Below, piece by piece: positions 16,132 to 25,230 of a stretch of 64,000 nucleotides of DNA; the first letter of the stretch is position 1; each line of letters starts with the position of its first letter. Location of the stretch: assembly GCF_019797765.1 (NCBI RefSeq), contig NZ_CP081862.1:744001-808000 (forward strand), in the 5' to 3' direction. The position numbers and the translations under genes were made by a program. This DNA is from Cellulomonas sp. C5510. GTDB taxonomy: Bacteria > Actinomycetota > Actinomycetes > Actinomycetales > Cellulomonadaceae. The notes under the pieces were generated by a model that ran no database searches, was not told where the DNA came from, and worked only from the letters and a program-made list of their open reading frames with translations.

Positions 16132-17547
16132 ATGCACCCGACCCACCGCCGCCCGCGGACCGCCCCCGCGGCCCGGACGCGCCCCCGCCCGTTCGCGATC
16201 GCCGCGGGCCTGCTCGCCGCCACCACCGTCCTCGCCGCCTGCGGGCCGTCCATCTCGGGCGGGTCCGACGACGGCGCCGGCGGGTCAGGCACCACGTCCG
16301 CCGACCCGGACCGCCTCCAGGCACCCACGGGCAGCCCGAGCGGGGAGATCACCATCTGGGACCGCTCCGGCGACCTGTTCGAGGTCTTCGACGCCGTCAT
16401 CGACGACTTCAACACGGTGTACCCGGACGTCGTGGTCCACCACGAGGCCGTCGACATCGACGCGAAGCTCCAGAACACGCTCATCACCGAGACGGACGTC
16501 CCCGACGGGGTGTTCCTCGACGACGCCAAGGTCGCCGGGTACGCCGACTACCTCTGGGACCTCGGCGACGTGCTCGCACCGTACGTCGACGACATCGCGC
16601 CGCAGAAGGTCGACGTGAACTCGCTCGACGGCGGCATCTACGGAGTGCCGTTCGACCTCGACCCCGGCCTGCTGTTCTACAACGCGACCGCGCTCGAGGC
16701 CGCCGGGGTCGACGCCACGCAGATCGAGACCTACGACGACCTGCTCGACGCCGCGCGGCAGTACCAGGAGGCCGTGCCGGACTCCAAGCCCATCCACCTG
16801 GAGCAGAGCGCGTTCCTCGGGCAGCTCCAGCTCGAGATGTACGCGAGCCAGCTCGGCACGTCGATCGCGGACGAGAACGGGGAGCTCCGGCTCGACTCCG
16901 ACGCCTACCGGCAGATCCTCGGGTGGCTCGACACCGTGCAGTCCGAGGGGCTGGGCACTCGGGCCGAGTACCTGTCCCCGAGCGACGTCGGCCCGCTCGA
17001 GGACGGCCGCCAGGTGTTCTACCCGTGGGCCATCTGGTTCTCGTTCGCCCCGGAGCAGCAGCTCACCCAGACCACCGGTGACTGGCGCGCCATGCCGCTG
17101 CCGGCCTGGGAGGAGGGCGGTGCCCGCTCCGGCGCGATGGGCGGCTCGTCGTTCGTGCTGCCGAAGGCGGGGGAGAACGCCGACCTCGCGTGGCTGTTCT
17201 ACGAGTTCCTCATGTACGACGAGGCCGGGTACTCCGCGGTGTGGGGCCCGAACGACACCTACCCGAACGGGCTGGCCACGTCGATCCCCGCGTACCTGCC
17301 GGCCGCCGACCCGTCCGCGCCGCTGTTCGGCCCGGTGGCGGGCCTGGGCGACCAGGACCTGTGGACCACGGCCGTCGAGGCCGGCGCGCAGATCCCCGGC
17401 GGCGCCCCGACACCGTCGTGGTGGGCCGGCGCCGTCGACTACCTCGGCACCGACGTGCAGCGGATGCTCGACGGCGAGCTCACGCCCGACCAGGTGATCG
17501 AGCAGGCGACCGCCGACATCCAGAGCAACCTCGTGGACCGGCAGTGA
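16132..17547 (+). CDS. Carbohydrate ABC importer solute-binding lipoprotein
   Basis: A 471-residue family 1 solute-binding protein with a long Arg/Pro-rich N-terminus, hydrophobic core and lipobox 'VLAACG' (Cys 37). The fold markers 'EITIWDRSGDLFEVFDAVID' and 'YGVPFDLDPGLLFYNATALE' are typical of sugar binders. The ATG at 16132 follows AGGGAG. The stop overlaps the first permease start in GTGA. It is the first gene of a four-gene operon (binding protein, two permeases, GH2 enzyme) behind the LacI operators. Confidence 0.9.
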   Translation: MHPTHRRPRTAPAARTRPRPFAIAAGLLAATTVLAACGPSISGGSDDGAGGSGTTSADPDRLQAPTGSPSGEITIWDRSGDLFEVFDAVIDDFNTVYPDVVVHHEAVDIDAKLQNTLITETDVPDGVFLDDAKVAGYADYLWDLGDVLAPYVDDIAPQKVDVNSLDGGIYGVPFDLDPGLLFYNATALEAAGVDATQIETYDDLLDAARQYQEAVPDSKPIHLEQSAFLGQLQLEMYASQLGTSIADENGELRLDSDAYRQILGWLDTVQSEGLGTRAEYLSPSDVGPLEDGRQVFYPWAIWFSFAPEQQLTQTTGDWRAMPLPAWEEGGARSGAMGGSSFVLPKAGENADLAWLFYEFLMYDEAGYSAVWGPNDTYPNGLATSIPAYLPAADPSAPLFGPVAGLGDQDLWTTAVEAGAQIPGGAPTPSWWAGAVDYLGTDVQRMLDGELTPDQVIEQATADIQSNLVDRQ

Positions 17548-18446
17548 CCGCTGCCGCCGTCGCGACGGCCCGGGGCAGGCGCCGCCCGCACCTGCCCCGG
17601 GCCGTGGCCCCGTACGTCTTCGTCCTGCCGTTCGTCGCGCTGTTCGTCGCGTTCAGCGTCTACCCGATGGTGTTCACGCTGCGGCTGTCCTTCACGAGCT
17701 GGCGCGGCTCCGGCGCCGCCGAGTGGGTGGGCCTGGGCAACTACACCTACTTGCTCGGCAACGACGCGTTCTGGTCGTCGCTCGGCAACTCCGCGGTGCT
17801 GTGGCTGCTGATCGTCCCGGTGCAGATGGTGCTGGCGCTGGTCGTCGCGGTGCTGCTGGACAACGCCAAGGTGCGGATGCGCGGGTTCTACCGGATCGCG
17901 TTCCTCGTGCCGTTCGTGACGCCGCTCGTCGCGGTCGCGCAGATCTGGGTCGTCGTGTTCGACCGGGACTACGGCGCCGTCAACGGGCTGCTGAACCTCG
18001 TCGGCCTGCCGGACGTCGGCTGGCTGACCACGACCGCCTGGGCGAAGCCGACGCTCGCCCTGCTGTTCCTGTGGAAGACCACCGGGTTCATCGTGATCAT
18101 CCTGCTGTCCGGGCTGCAGTCCATCGACCGCAGCGTCTACGAGGCCGCGTCCATCGACGGCGCCTCGCCCCGCCGGCAGCTCTGGAGCATCACGGTCCCG
18201 CTGGTGCGCCGCACGCTGATGTTCTCCGTGGTGCTGCAGACGCTCGCGGTGTTCCAGATGTTCGCCGAGCCGTACGTCGTCACCGACGGCGGGCCGTACG
18301 GGTCCACCACCACGGCCGGCCTGCACCTGTACGACCACATCACCCGCGCCGACCTCGGCACGGGCGCGGCCAACTCGTTCCTGCTCGTGATCGTCGTCAT
18401 GGCGCTGTCGCTGCTGTTCGTGCGGCTGCTCCGGTCGGAGGACTGA
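17544..18446 (+). CDS. Carbohydrate ABC importer permease (MalF type)
   Basis: A 300-residue permease with six helices and the EAA loop 'VYEAASIDGASPRRQLWSIT'. The 'VTDGGPYGST' segment near the last helices is typical of MalF/LacF-like subunits. GTG at 17544 overlaps the binding-protein stop (GTGA) and its own stop overlaps the next gene (TGATG), so the unit is translationally coupled. Confidence 0.92.
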   Translation: MTAAAVATARGRRRPHLPRAVAPYVFVLPFVALFVAFSVYPMVFTLRLSFTSWRGSGAAEWVGLGNYTYLLGNDAFWSSLGNSAVLWLLIVPVQMVLALVVAVLLDNAKVRMRGFYRIAFLVPFVTPLVAVAQIWVVVFDRDYGAVNGLLNLVGLPDVGWLTTTAWAKPTLALLFLWKTTGFIVIILLSGLQSIDRSVYEAASIDGASPRRQLWSITVPLVRRTLMFSVVLQTLAVFQMFAEPYVVTDGGPYGSTTTAGLHLYDHITRADLGTGAANSFLLVIVVMALSLLFVRLLRSED

Positions 18447-19393
18447 TGACCGCCCCCGTCTCCGCGCACACCGCGCCGGCCGCCGCCCTGCCGCGCCGCG
18501 CCGCTCCGGTCGGCCCGTCCCGTCGCGACGGCGGACGTCGCGCCCGCCGGGAGCTCGCCGGCACCCTCGGGTCGCAGGCGTTCCTGCTGGTGCTCGCGCT
18601 CGCCTTCCTCGCGCCGGTCGTCTGGGCGCTGGTCTCGGCGTTCAAGCCGGCCACGCAGATCATCAGCGACCCGCTCGGCGTCGACCCGTCGGCGTTCACG
18701 GTCGAGAACTTCCGGCGCATGTTCACGGACGTGCCGATCGGCCGGGGGTTCCTCAACACGGCCGTCGTGCTGGTGGTGAAGGGCTCGATCACGCTGTTCT
18801 GCGCGCCGCTCGCCGCCTACGCGTTCGCGAAGTACACGTTCCGCGGCCGGGACCTGCTGTTCGGCACCGTGCTCATCACGCTCATGCTCCCGACGATCGT
18901 CCTGATCATCCCGCTGCTGCTGGAGATGAAGGAGCTCGGCTGGGTCAACACGTACCAGGCGCTGATCCTGCCGGGAGCGGTCGACGCGTTCGCCATCTTC
19001 TGGATGCGCCAGGTGATCGCCGCCGTCCCGGACGAGCTGCTGGACGCCGCGCGCGTCGACGGGGCCACCGAGTTCGGCATCTTCTGGCGGATCGTGCTGC
19101 CCGTCATCCGGCCGGCGCTCGCGGGCCTGGCGGTGCTCACCGTCATGAACATCTACAACGACTTCGTCTGGCCGGTCGTCGCCGCGTCGTCCTCCCGGAT
19201 GGCCACGCTCCAGGTCGTGCTGTCGACGCTCGCGCAGAACATCACCGGCAACCGCATCGGCGCCGACTACGCCACCGTCACCGGCGAGCTGCTGGCCGCC
19301 GCGTCGATCGCGCTGATCCCGCTCCTGCTGATCTTCGTCGCCCTCCAGCGGCACTTCATCAACGGCATCCTCGCCGGAAGCGTCAAGGGCTGA
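18446..19393 (+). CDS. Carbohydrate ABC importer permease (MalG type)
   Basis: A 315-residue permease. After a ~40-residue basic N-terminus come six helices, an EAA loop ('LLDAARVDGATEFGIFWRIV') and the ending 'NGILAGSVKG' typical of MalG-like subunits. ATG at 18446 overlaps the previous stop in TGATG. The partner ATPase is not encoded nearby. Confidence 0.92.
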   Translation: MTAPVSAHTAPAAALPRRAAPVGPSRRDGGRRARRELAGTLGSQAFLLVLALAFLAPVVWALVSAFKPATQIISDPLGVDPSAFTVENFRRMFTDVPIGRGFLNTAVVLVVKGSITLFCAPLAAYAFAKYTFRGRDLLFGTVLITLMLPTIVLIIPLLLEMKELGWVNTYQALILPGAVDAFAIFWMRQVIAAVPDELLDAARVDGATEFGIFWRIVLPVIRPALAGLAVLTVMNIYNDFVWPVVAASSSRMATLQVVLSTLAQNITGNRIGADYATVTGELLAAASIALIPLLLIFVALQRHFINGILAGSVKG

Positions 19394-19434
19394 CCCCGCT
19401 CTCCTCTCCCGACCCTGTCGAAAGGCTCCACCCG

Positions 19435-21528
19435 ATGTCTGCTGCCCTGCCGCGCGCCGCGTCCGTCCCGCGCCCGGAGTACCCGCGGCCCGACCGCGAC
19501 CGGTCCGACCGCTGGGTCCCCCTCAACGGCACCTGGGAGCTGGACGTGCCCGACGGCACCGTCCCGGTCGTCGTGCCGTTCGCGTGGGAGACGGCCGCGT
19601 CCGGCGTCGCCCGCACGTGGCTGGAGCGCGCCACGTACCGCCGGACGCTGAGCGTGCCTGCCGCGTGGGCCGGGTCGCGCGCGGTGCTCTGCTTCGGCGC
19701 CGTGCACCACCGCGCGGTGGTCCGGGTCGACGGGGTGGCGGTCGCCGAGCACGTCGGCGGGCACACGCCGTTCGAGGTCGACCTGACCGGCGTCCTCGCC
19801 GCGGGGTCGACCGGCGTGCTGGAGGTCGAGGTGGAGGCGCCCGCCGACAAGCGCTCGATCCCGCACGGCAAGCAGCGCTCGATCCCGCGCGACGACTACG
19901 ACGGGGTGTCGTTCACGCCGACGTCCGGCATCTGGCAGAGCGTCTGGCTGGAGGCCCGCGGCCGCACCCACGCCGCGTCCGTCGCGGTGCGCGGCGACTC
20001 GCTCACCGGGTTCGACGTCACCGTCACCGTCGCGGGCGACGCCCCGGCCGGCGCGCGGGTGTCCGTCGAGGTGGCCGAGGGCTCCGCGGGGCGCGAGGGC
20101 GTCGACCTCGTGGCCGACGCGGGCGGCATCGCCCGCGGACGTGTCGAGCCGGCCGACCCCCGGCTGTGGAGCCCCGCCGACCCGCACCTGTACGTCCTCG
20201 CGGTCACCACCCGCGCCGACGGCGCGCCCGAGGCGGACGCCGACACCGTCCGGGTGACCGCGGGCCTGCGCCGCGTCGAGGTCCGGGGCGAGCACCTGCT
20301 GCTCAACGGCGAGCGGCTCTACGTCACCGGCGTCCTCGACCAGGGCTACTGGCCGCGCACCGGCCCGACCGCCCCCGACGAGGCCGCGCTGCTCGCCGAC
20401 CTCGAGCTCGCCCGCGACCTCGGGTACACGCTCGTGCGCAAGCACATCAAGCTCGAGGACCCCCGCTGGCTGGACGCCGCCGACCGGATGGGGATGCTCG
20501 TCTGGGCGGAGCCGCCGGCGCCCAGCCGGTTCAGCGACGCCGCCGCCGCCGCGTTCGAGGCGCAGCTCGCGCCGATGGTCGAGCGCGACGGCAACCACCC
20601 GTCCGTCGTCATCTGGGGGCTGTACAACGAGGAGTGGGGGCTCGACTGGGACATCCCCGGCTCCCCGGCGCGCGCGGAGGCGGCGGCCCGCGCCTACGAC
20701 CTGATGCGCACGCTCGACGACACCCGGCCCGTGGTCGAGAACTCCGGCTGGTCGCACGTGCGCACCGACCTCGTCGACTGGCACTACTACGACGAGGACC
20801 CCGCCGCGTGGGCGGCGAACCTCGCGGCGCTCGCGGACGGCAGCCGCGAGGACTTCCCCGTGAAGCTCGGGCCGGACTTCGTGGTCGACAAGTCGCTGTA
20901 CGGGTCGGCGGCGTTCCCCCGCGGGGGCGTGCCGGTGCTCAACAGCGAGTACGGCGCCGGGTTCACGTCGCTGGAGCGCGGGTGGCACCTGCGGTGGCAG
21001 ACCCAGGAGCTGCGCCGCCACGACCGGTTCGCCGGCTACGTCTACACCGAGCTCACCGACGTGGAGCACGAGATGGCCGGCCTGCGGGACGCCGACCGCC
21101 GCCCCAAGGACCTCGGCGGCGTCGACCCCCGCGACGTCAACGCGCCCACCACCCTCGTGATCGACCTGGTGCCCGCCCACGCCGGCGCCGACATCCCCGT
21201 GCCGGACGCGCCCCTTGCGCTCGACGTGCACGTGTCGCACCACGGGCCGTCGCCCGTGCTGGGGCGGGTGCGCGCCGCCTGGGTACCGGCCGGGACGCCG
21301 TTCGGTGCCGAGCCGGTGCCCGCGCAGGCGGAGTCCGAGCCGGTGAAGGCCGAGCCCTGGGAGCTCAGCGCGGCCGTGCGCGTCACCGTGCCGGCCCCTG
21401 GCGACGCGCCGGCCGCGCGGCTGCACCTGTGGCTGGAGGACGAGGACGGGCAGGTACGCGCCCGCGCGTACGTCGACGCGGCGCCGGTCGAGGCGCCGAA
21501 CCGCCGCGGGGCGCGCACCGGCGGGTGA
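19435..21528 (+). CDS. Glycoside hydrolase family 2 enzyme, intracellular
   Basis: A 697-residue protein without signal peptide: an N-terminal sugar-binding jelly roll ('WVPLNGTWELDVPDG'), an immunoglobulin-like sandwich, then a TIM barrel. The acid/base is Glu 399 in 'GLYNEEWG' and the nucleophile Glu 505 in 'NSEYGAG', the usual GH2 pair. It cleaves a beta-glycoside brought in by the adjacent importer. Which one (beta-galactoside, glucuronide, mannoside, arabinoside) cannot be told from these motifs. It lies 41 bases after the MalG-type gene and is followed by a strong terminator hairpin, so it closes the operon. Confidence 0.87.
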   Translation: MSAALPRAASVPRPEYPRPDRDRSDRWVPLNGTWELDVPDGTVPVVVPFAWETAASGVARTWLERATYRRTLSVPAAWAGSRAVLCFGAVHHRAVVRVDGVAVAEHVGGHTPFEVDLTGVLAAGSTGVLEVEVEAPADKRSIPHGKQRSIPRDDYDGVSFTPTSGIWQSVWLEARGRTHAASVAVRGDSLTGFDVTVTVAGDAPAGARVSVEVAEGSAGREGVDLVADAGGIARGRVEPADPRLWSPADPHLYVLAVTTRADGAPEADADTVRVTAGLRRVEVRGEHLLLNGERLYVTGVLDQGYWPRTGPTAPDEAALLADLELARDLGYTLVRKHIKLEDPRWLDAADRMGMLVWAEPPAPSRFSDAAAAAFEAQLAPMVERDGNHPSVVIWGLYNEEWGLDWDIPGSPARAEAAARAYDLMRTLDDTRPVVENSGWSHVRTDLVDWHYYDEDPAAWAANLAALADGSREDFPVKLGPDFVVDKSLYGSAAFPRGGVPVLNSEYGAGFTSLERGWHLRWQTQELRRHDRFAGYVYTELTDVEHEMAGLRDADRRPKDLGGVDPRDVNAPTTLVIDLVPAHAGADIPVPDAPLALDVHVSHHGPSPVLGRVRAAWVPAGTPFGAEPVPAQAESEPVKAEPWELSAAVRVTVPAPGDAPAARLHLWLEDEDGQVRARAYVDAAPVEAPNRRGARTGG

Positions 21529-21555
21529 CCGCCGCCGGCTGAGCGCCGCGCCCTC

Positions 21556-21590
21556 GGCGCGACCTCTCACGACCGGTGGGAGGTCGCGCC
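21556..21590 (+). terminator. Hairpin terminator after the GH2 gene
   Basis: Arms 21556-21570 and 21576-21590 pair over 15 positions (one G-T pair) with a five-base loop GACCG, 27 bases after the GH2 stop. It separates the sugar operon from the small genes that follow. Confidence 0.7.
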
Positions 21591-21624
21591 GGGGGCTCCG
21601 CCGTCCCTGGCTACGGTCCGGCGG

Positions 21625-21948
21625 GTGGCCTTCCCCCTCGACGACCCCGACGCCGCCATCGAACGTGTCCAGGCCGGCGTCCGGGCCGCGCAGGAGCGCG
21701 CCGCCTTGGAGGTGGCCGTCGCCGTCGCCGCACGGCTGCTCGAGATGTCGCCGACCGATGCCCGGCGCCACTCCCGGCCGGTGCCAGAGGTCGATGCGTA
21801 CTACTTCTGGCAGCCCGTGCGTGGGGGAGGACAGCTGCTGGTGCACCGGGACGGTTCGCTGCTGTTCGGCGCATCGGTGCTGACCTTCGACCAGATGGTG
21901 TCCGCTTCGGCCGAGGGTCGGCGGACCGACCCGTCCGCCTGGGAGTGA
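21625..21948 (+). CDS. Small protein of unknown function (first of a three-gene cluster)
   Basis: A 107-residue soluble protein: an N-terminal amphipathic Ala-rich helix region (residues ~5-45) and a beta-rich second half ('YYFWQPVRGGGQLLVHRDG', 'LLFGASVLTFDQMVSA'). TACGGT at 21612-21617 stands 7 bases before the GTG, so it is probably leaderless. Codon choice is slightly looser than in neighbours (CCA, GCA, GGA, GAT present). I recognise no family. Size, soluble nature and neighbours would fit an immunity- or adaptor-like protein, but this is speculation. Confidence 0.65.
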   Translation: MAFPLDDPDAAIERVQAGVRAAQERAALEVAVAVAARLLEMSPTDARRHSRPVPEVDAYYFWQPVRGGGQLLVHRDGSLLFGASVLTFDQMVSASAEGRRTDPSAWE

Positions 21949-21992
21949 ACGGCCGGACTCGACGAGCGATCAGGGGCCGGGGGCGGCGTGGT

Positions 21993-22175
21993 GTGCATGC
22001 CCTGACCGGGGCTTCTTCAGGGAGCTCCGCCACGGGGACCCTGAGGCCCCGAGCGTCCGGCAGTGCGTCGGCCGACGCCGGTGCAGAGCTGCCCGTTCTC
22101 CGCAGCAGTCCGAACGTGACCCAGATCGTGCGGATCGATTCCCTGACCGGCGACGAAGTGGTGATCCACCCGTGA
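21993..22175 (+). CDS. Possible very small protein upstream of the 102-residue gene
   Basis: A 60-codon frame from GTG 21993. Its first half is Ser/Gly/Ala-rich and not convincing, but the end 'VTQIVRIDSLTGDEVVIHP' looks like a genuine beta-hairpin. Its stop overlaps the next start (GTGA), an arrangement used by real gene pairs throughout this window. A shorter version from the GTG at 22116 is possible. It has no recognisable relatives from memory. Confidence 0.4.
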   Translation: MHALTGASSGSSATGTLRPRASGSASADAGAELPVLRSSPNVTQIVRIDSLTGDEVVIHP

Positions 22176-22480
22176 CCTCATCCGACTCCAACACACTGAG
22201 CGAAGCCGTTGTGGCTTACCTCGGGTACAGGCGTGAGCGTTCCCCGCGGGCCGATGCAGAAGCTGCCGACGCGGCCGCGGTCCGGAACGGGAGCCCCTCC
22301 AGGACATCCGCCGTCGAGCAGATGGTCGCCGAGTCGCTCGCCGTCCCCGTGGATTGGTCGCGCACCAGCCTGGGAGACGCAGGACGGCAGGTCGCCGCCG
22401 AGATGAAGCGTCGCCACCCGGGTCTCTCGGACCTCGCGGCCGACGCACTGGGATGGAACTTCACGTTCCAGTGGCGCTGA
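22172..22480 (+). CDS. Small conserved-looking protein of unknown function
   Basis: A 102-residue charged, mostly helical protein ending in 'RRHPGLSDLAADALGWNFTFQWR' (last ~23 residues; aromatic C-terminus). A similar Trp/Phe-rich ending occurs in small actinobacterial hypothetical proteins, as far as I recall. Codon use is visibly less GC-biased (ACA, GAA, GTT, GCT, GGA, AGG), unlike the surrounding operons, which may mean recent acquisition. The GTG start overlaps the preceding frame's stop. Function unknown. Confidence 0.62.
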   Translation: MTSSDSNTLSEAVVAYLGYRRERSPRADAEAADAAAVRNGSPSRTSAVEQMVAESLAVPVDWSRTSLGDAGRQVAAEMKRRHPGLSDLAADALGWNFTFQWR

Positions 22481-22571
22481 GCGGTGTGGACGAGCGCCGT
22501 GCCGTCACCACAGGGAAGGGATCCTGGCCCGGTCTCCCGGAAAAGATGGATGTGAGGGCCTCCGCGTCCGG

Positions 22572-23699
22572 TCAGGCGTCCGCGCGCTGCCGCACCGGGC
22601 CGGTGCTGCCCCGCACCACGAACGCGACCGGCGGCAGCAGCGGCTCCTCCGGCTCCCGGCCCTCCACGACGGCCACGAGGGTGCGCGCGCACTCGCGGCC
22701 CCAGGTGATGACCTCCTGCCGCACGGTGGTGAGCGGGGGGACGACGTACTCGGCGAGCGGCACGTCGTCGAACCCGACCACCGAGAGGTCGTCGGGCACG
22801 CGGACGCCGCGGTCGGTGGCGACGGAGATCCCGGCGATCGCCATGAGGTCGTTGGCGTAGACGATCGCCGTCGGGGGGTGGGGGAGGTCGAGCAGCTCGT
22901 GCGTCGCGCGCGCCCCGGACGCCCCGGAGAAGTCGGCGGTGACGACGAGGCCGGCGTCCAGCCCGAGCTCGGCCATCTCGGCGGCCCAGCCGCGCCGGCG
23001 CACCTCGGAGTGGACGTAGCCGTCGGCGCCGGCGACGTGCGCGATCCGGCGGTGGCCGAGCGCGTAGAGGTGGCGGACGGCGCGGCGGACGCCGGCCTCG
23101 TCGTCGACGCTCAGGGGGCGCGGCCGGCCCTCGACGGGCGCGGCGGGTCCGACCAGGACGTACGGCACGCCCAGCCGGTCGAGGGTCTCGGGCCGCTCGT
23201 CGTCGGTGCGCAGGTCGGTGAGGAACACGCCGTCGACCCGGGACTCGCGGGCGAACTGGTGGTAGGCGGCGCTCTCGGACTCCTCGCCGTCGACCACCTG
23301 GAGCATGAGGGCGTAGCCGCACGCCGACAGGGCGCTCTCGACGCCGGCGACGAAGTGCGGGAAGAACGGGTCGGTGCTGAGCAGCTCGGGCTCGCGGCGG
23401 ATGACGAGGCCGAGGGCCTGCGCGCGGCTGCGGGACAGCGCCCGGGCCCGTGAGTCGGGCCGCCAGTCGAGCTCGCGGGCGGCCTCGAGGATGCGGGTGC
23501 GCGCCGCCTCGCTGACGCCGGGGCGGCCGTTGAAGACGAACGACACGGCGCTCTTGGAGACCCCGGCGCGCTCGGCGACGTCGCCGATGGTCGCGCGGCG
23601 CCCCCGGGGCTCCGGCTTGGTCGCGCGAGGCGCCGGGGTATCGGTCGCGGCCTCGGCGCCTGGTGCGGGTTCTGCGTCCACCGCGGCATCGTAGCGCAC
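22572..23699 (-). CDS. LacI-family regulator of the GH130/ManA/PL8 locus
   Basis: A 375-residue protein with a 35-residue N-terminal extension, then a LacI headpiece ('ATIGDVAERAGVSKSAVSFV', hinge 'LDWRPDSRARALS') and a sensor domain ('VRVPDDLSVVGFDDVPLAEY'). GTG 23699 is preceded by GAGGA. It is divergent from the binding-protein gene at 23903. An AAACCGGT-type half-operator sits immediately upstream of its own ribosome site, so autoregulation is likely. Confidence 0.92.
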   Translation of the reverse strand: MRYDAAVDAEPAPGAEAATDTPAPRATKPEPRGRRATIGDVAERAGVSKSAVSFVFNGRPGVSEAARTRILEAARELDWRPDSRARALSRSRAQALGLVIRREPELLSTDPFFPHFVAGVESALSACGYALMLQVVDGEESESAAYHQFARESRVDGVFLTDLRTDDERPETLDRLGVPYVLVGPAAPVEGRPRPLSVDDEAGVRRAVRHLYALGHRRIAHVAGADGYVHSEVRRRGWAAEMAELGLDAGLVVTADFSGASGARATHELLDLPHPPTAIVYANDLMAIAGISVATDRGVRVPDDLSVVGFDDVPLAEYVVPPLTTVRQEVITWGRECARTLVAVVEGREPEEPLLPPVAFVVRGSTGPVRQRADA

Positions 23700-23708
23700 C
23701 AGTTCCTC

Positions 23709-23807
23709 ACCGGTTTAGTAAACAGAAGCGTCCGTTTCGCGCCGATCGCCCCAGCTTGGCCGCTCCGAAGCCGATGGTTGACCGCTCGCGTTCAAACCGG
23801 TTTACTA
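23709..23807. promoter_or_regulatory. Two AAACCGGT-type LacI operators between regulator and importer
   Basis: On the complement strand both sites read TA[C/G]TAAACCGGT: 23720-23709 and 23807-23796. The second extends into the full palindrome AAACCGGTTT (23794-23803), a sequence typical of LacI-family operators. The first overlaps the leader of the regulator gene. Spacing of about 87 bases would permit looping, and the AT-rich core stands out in this GC-rich DNA. Confidence 0.68.
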
Positions 23808-23902
23808 GCGCCAGCCCGGTCACGACGGACCGGCGCTCCGGCCGCGTCGAGGCGCCCGGAGCACGGGGGGACCACGGGTCCCGGGAAGCGAGGAGCGACG
23901 CG

Positions 23903-25213
23903 ATGAAGCGTGGCGCACGAATGGCAGTGCTGACGGCGGCCGCAGCGGTGGTGGTGCTCCCGCTGGCGGCGTGCGGATCGGGCGGCGGCGACGACCAGGG
24001 GGCGGGCTCGGGGACGGGCGCGGGGCCGATCGACATCTGGTACTCCACCAACGAGCAGGAGATCGCCTGGGGCGAGCAGGTCGTCGAGGCCTGGAACGCC
24101 GACCACCCCGACGAGCAGGTGACCGCCCAGGCGATCCCCGCCGGCAGCTCCTCGGAGGACGTCATCTCGGCGTCGATCACCGCCGGCAACACGCCGTGCC
24201 TGGTGTTCAACACGGCGCCCTCGGCGGTCCCGGCCTTCCAGAAGCAGGGCGGCCTCGTCGACCTGTCGACGACGTTCGACGACGCCGAGGACTACATCAC
24301 CGGCCGGTCCGGGACGGCGGCCGACGGCTTCCGCAGCGCGGACGGGGACCTCTACCAGCTCCCCTGGAAGACGAACCCGTTCATGCTCTACTACAACAAG
24401 ACGGTGTTCGAGGCCGCGGGCCTGGACGCCGAGGACCCGCAGCTCGAGACGTACGACGACCTGCTGGCGGCCGCGAAGGCGATCAAGGAGTCGGGTGCCG
24501 CGGACTACGCGATCTACCCGCCGGCCACCGCGGACTACACGAACGTCAACTTCGACTTCTACCCGTTCTTCCTGGCCAACTCGGGCGGGACGCAGCTGAT
24601 CGAGGACGGCCAGGCGACCTTCGCGAGCGACGAGGCCCTGGAGACGCTGGAGCTCTGGCAGACGCTGTACGCCGAGGGCTACGCGTCCGCCGAGGCGTAC
24701 AGCGGCGACATGTGGGCCGGGCCGTTCGCGGACGGCGTCGCGGCCATGGGCATCGCCGGGCCGTGGGGCGCCGGGCAGTTCGACGGCAAGGTCGAGTACG
24801 GCACGGTGCCGATCCCGACGCACGACGGCACGCCGGCGGACCAGACGTCGACGTTCGCGGACTCCAAGAACGTCGGCCTGTACTCCTCCTGCGAGAACCA
24901 GCAGACCGCGTGGGAGTTCCTCAAGTTCGCGACGGACGACGAGAACGACCTCGCGCTGCTCGAGACCACCGGCCAGTTCCCGACGCGCACGGACGTGCCG
25001 GAGCTCGCCGCTGACTTCCTCGCGGAGAAGCCGTTCTTCCAGTCCTTCGCGGCCGCCGTGCCGCTCGCCGTGGACGTGCCCACCGTCGACGGCCTCGCGG
25101 AGAAGATGCAGGTGTTCCGCGACGCGTGGGGCGAGGCGGTCCAGTCCGGCTCCGGCGACCTGTCCGGCGTGTTCGGCCAGGCCGCCACGACCGTCGACGG
25201 CCTCTCCGGCTGA
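23903..25213 (+). CDS. Carbohydrate ABC importer solute-binding lipoprotein
   Basis: A 436-residue family 1 binding protein with lipobox 'PLAACG' (Cys 24) followed by a Gly/Asp linker. Characteristic segments include 'IDIWYSTNEQEIAWGEQVVE' and 'LYQLPWKTNPFMLYYNK'. The ATG at 23903 follows GAGGAG by seven bases. It heads an operon with two permeases, a GH130 enzyme and ManA. By context it should bind a mannose-containing oligosaccharide, which is inference. Confidence 0.9.
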   Translation: MKRGARMAVLTAAAAVVVLPLAACGSGGGDDQGAGSGTGAGPIDIWYSTNEQEIAWGEQVVEAWNADHPDEQVTAQAIPAGSSSEDVISASITAGNTPCLVFNTAPSAVPAFQKQGGLVDLSTTFDDAEDYITGRSGTAADGFRSADGDLYQLPWKTNPFMLYYNKTVFEAAGLDAEDPQLETYDDLLAAAKAIKESGAADYAIYPPATADYTNVNFDFYPFFLANSGGTQLIEDGQATFASDEALETLELWQTLYAEGYASAEAYSGDMWAGPFADGVAAMGIAGPWGAGQFDGKVEYGTVPIPTHDGTPADQTSTFADSKNVGLYSSCENQQTAWEFLKFATDDENDLALLETTGQFPTRTDVPELAADFLAEKPFFQSFAAAVPLAVDVPTVDGLAEKMQVFRDAWGEAVQSGSGDLSGVFGQAATTVDGLSG

Positions 25214-25230
25214 CCTCCGGCGGATCTGAC

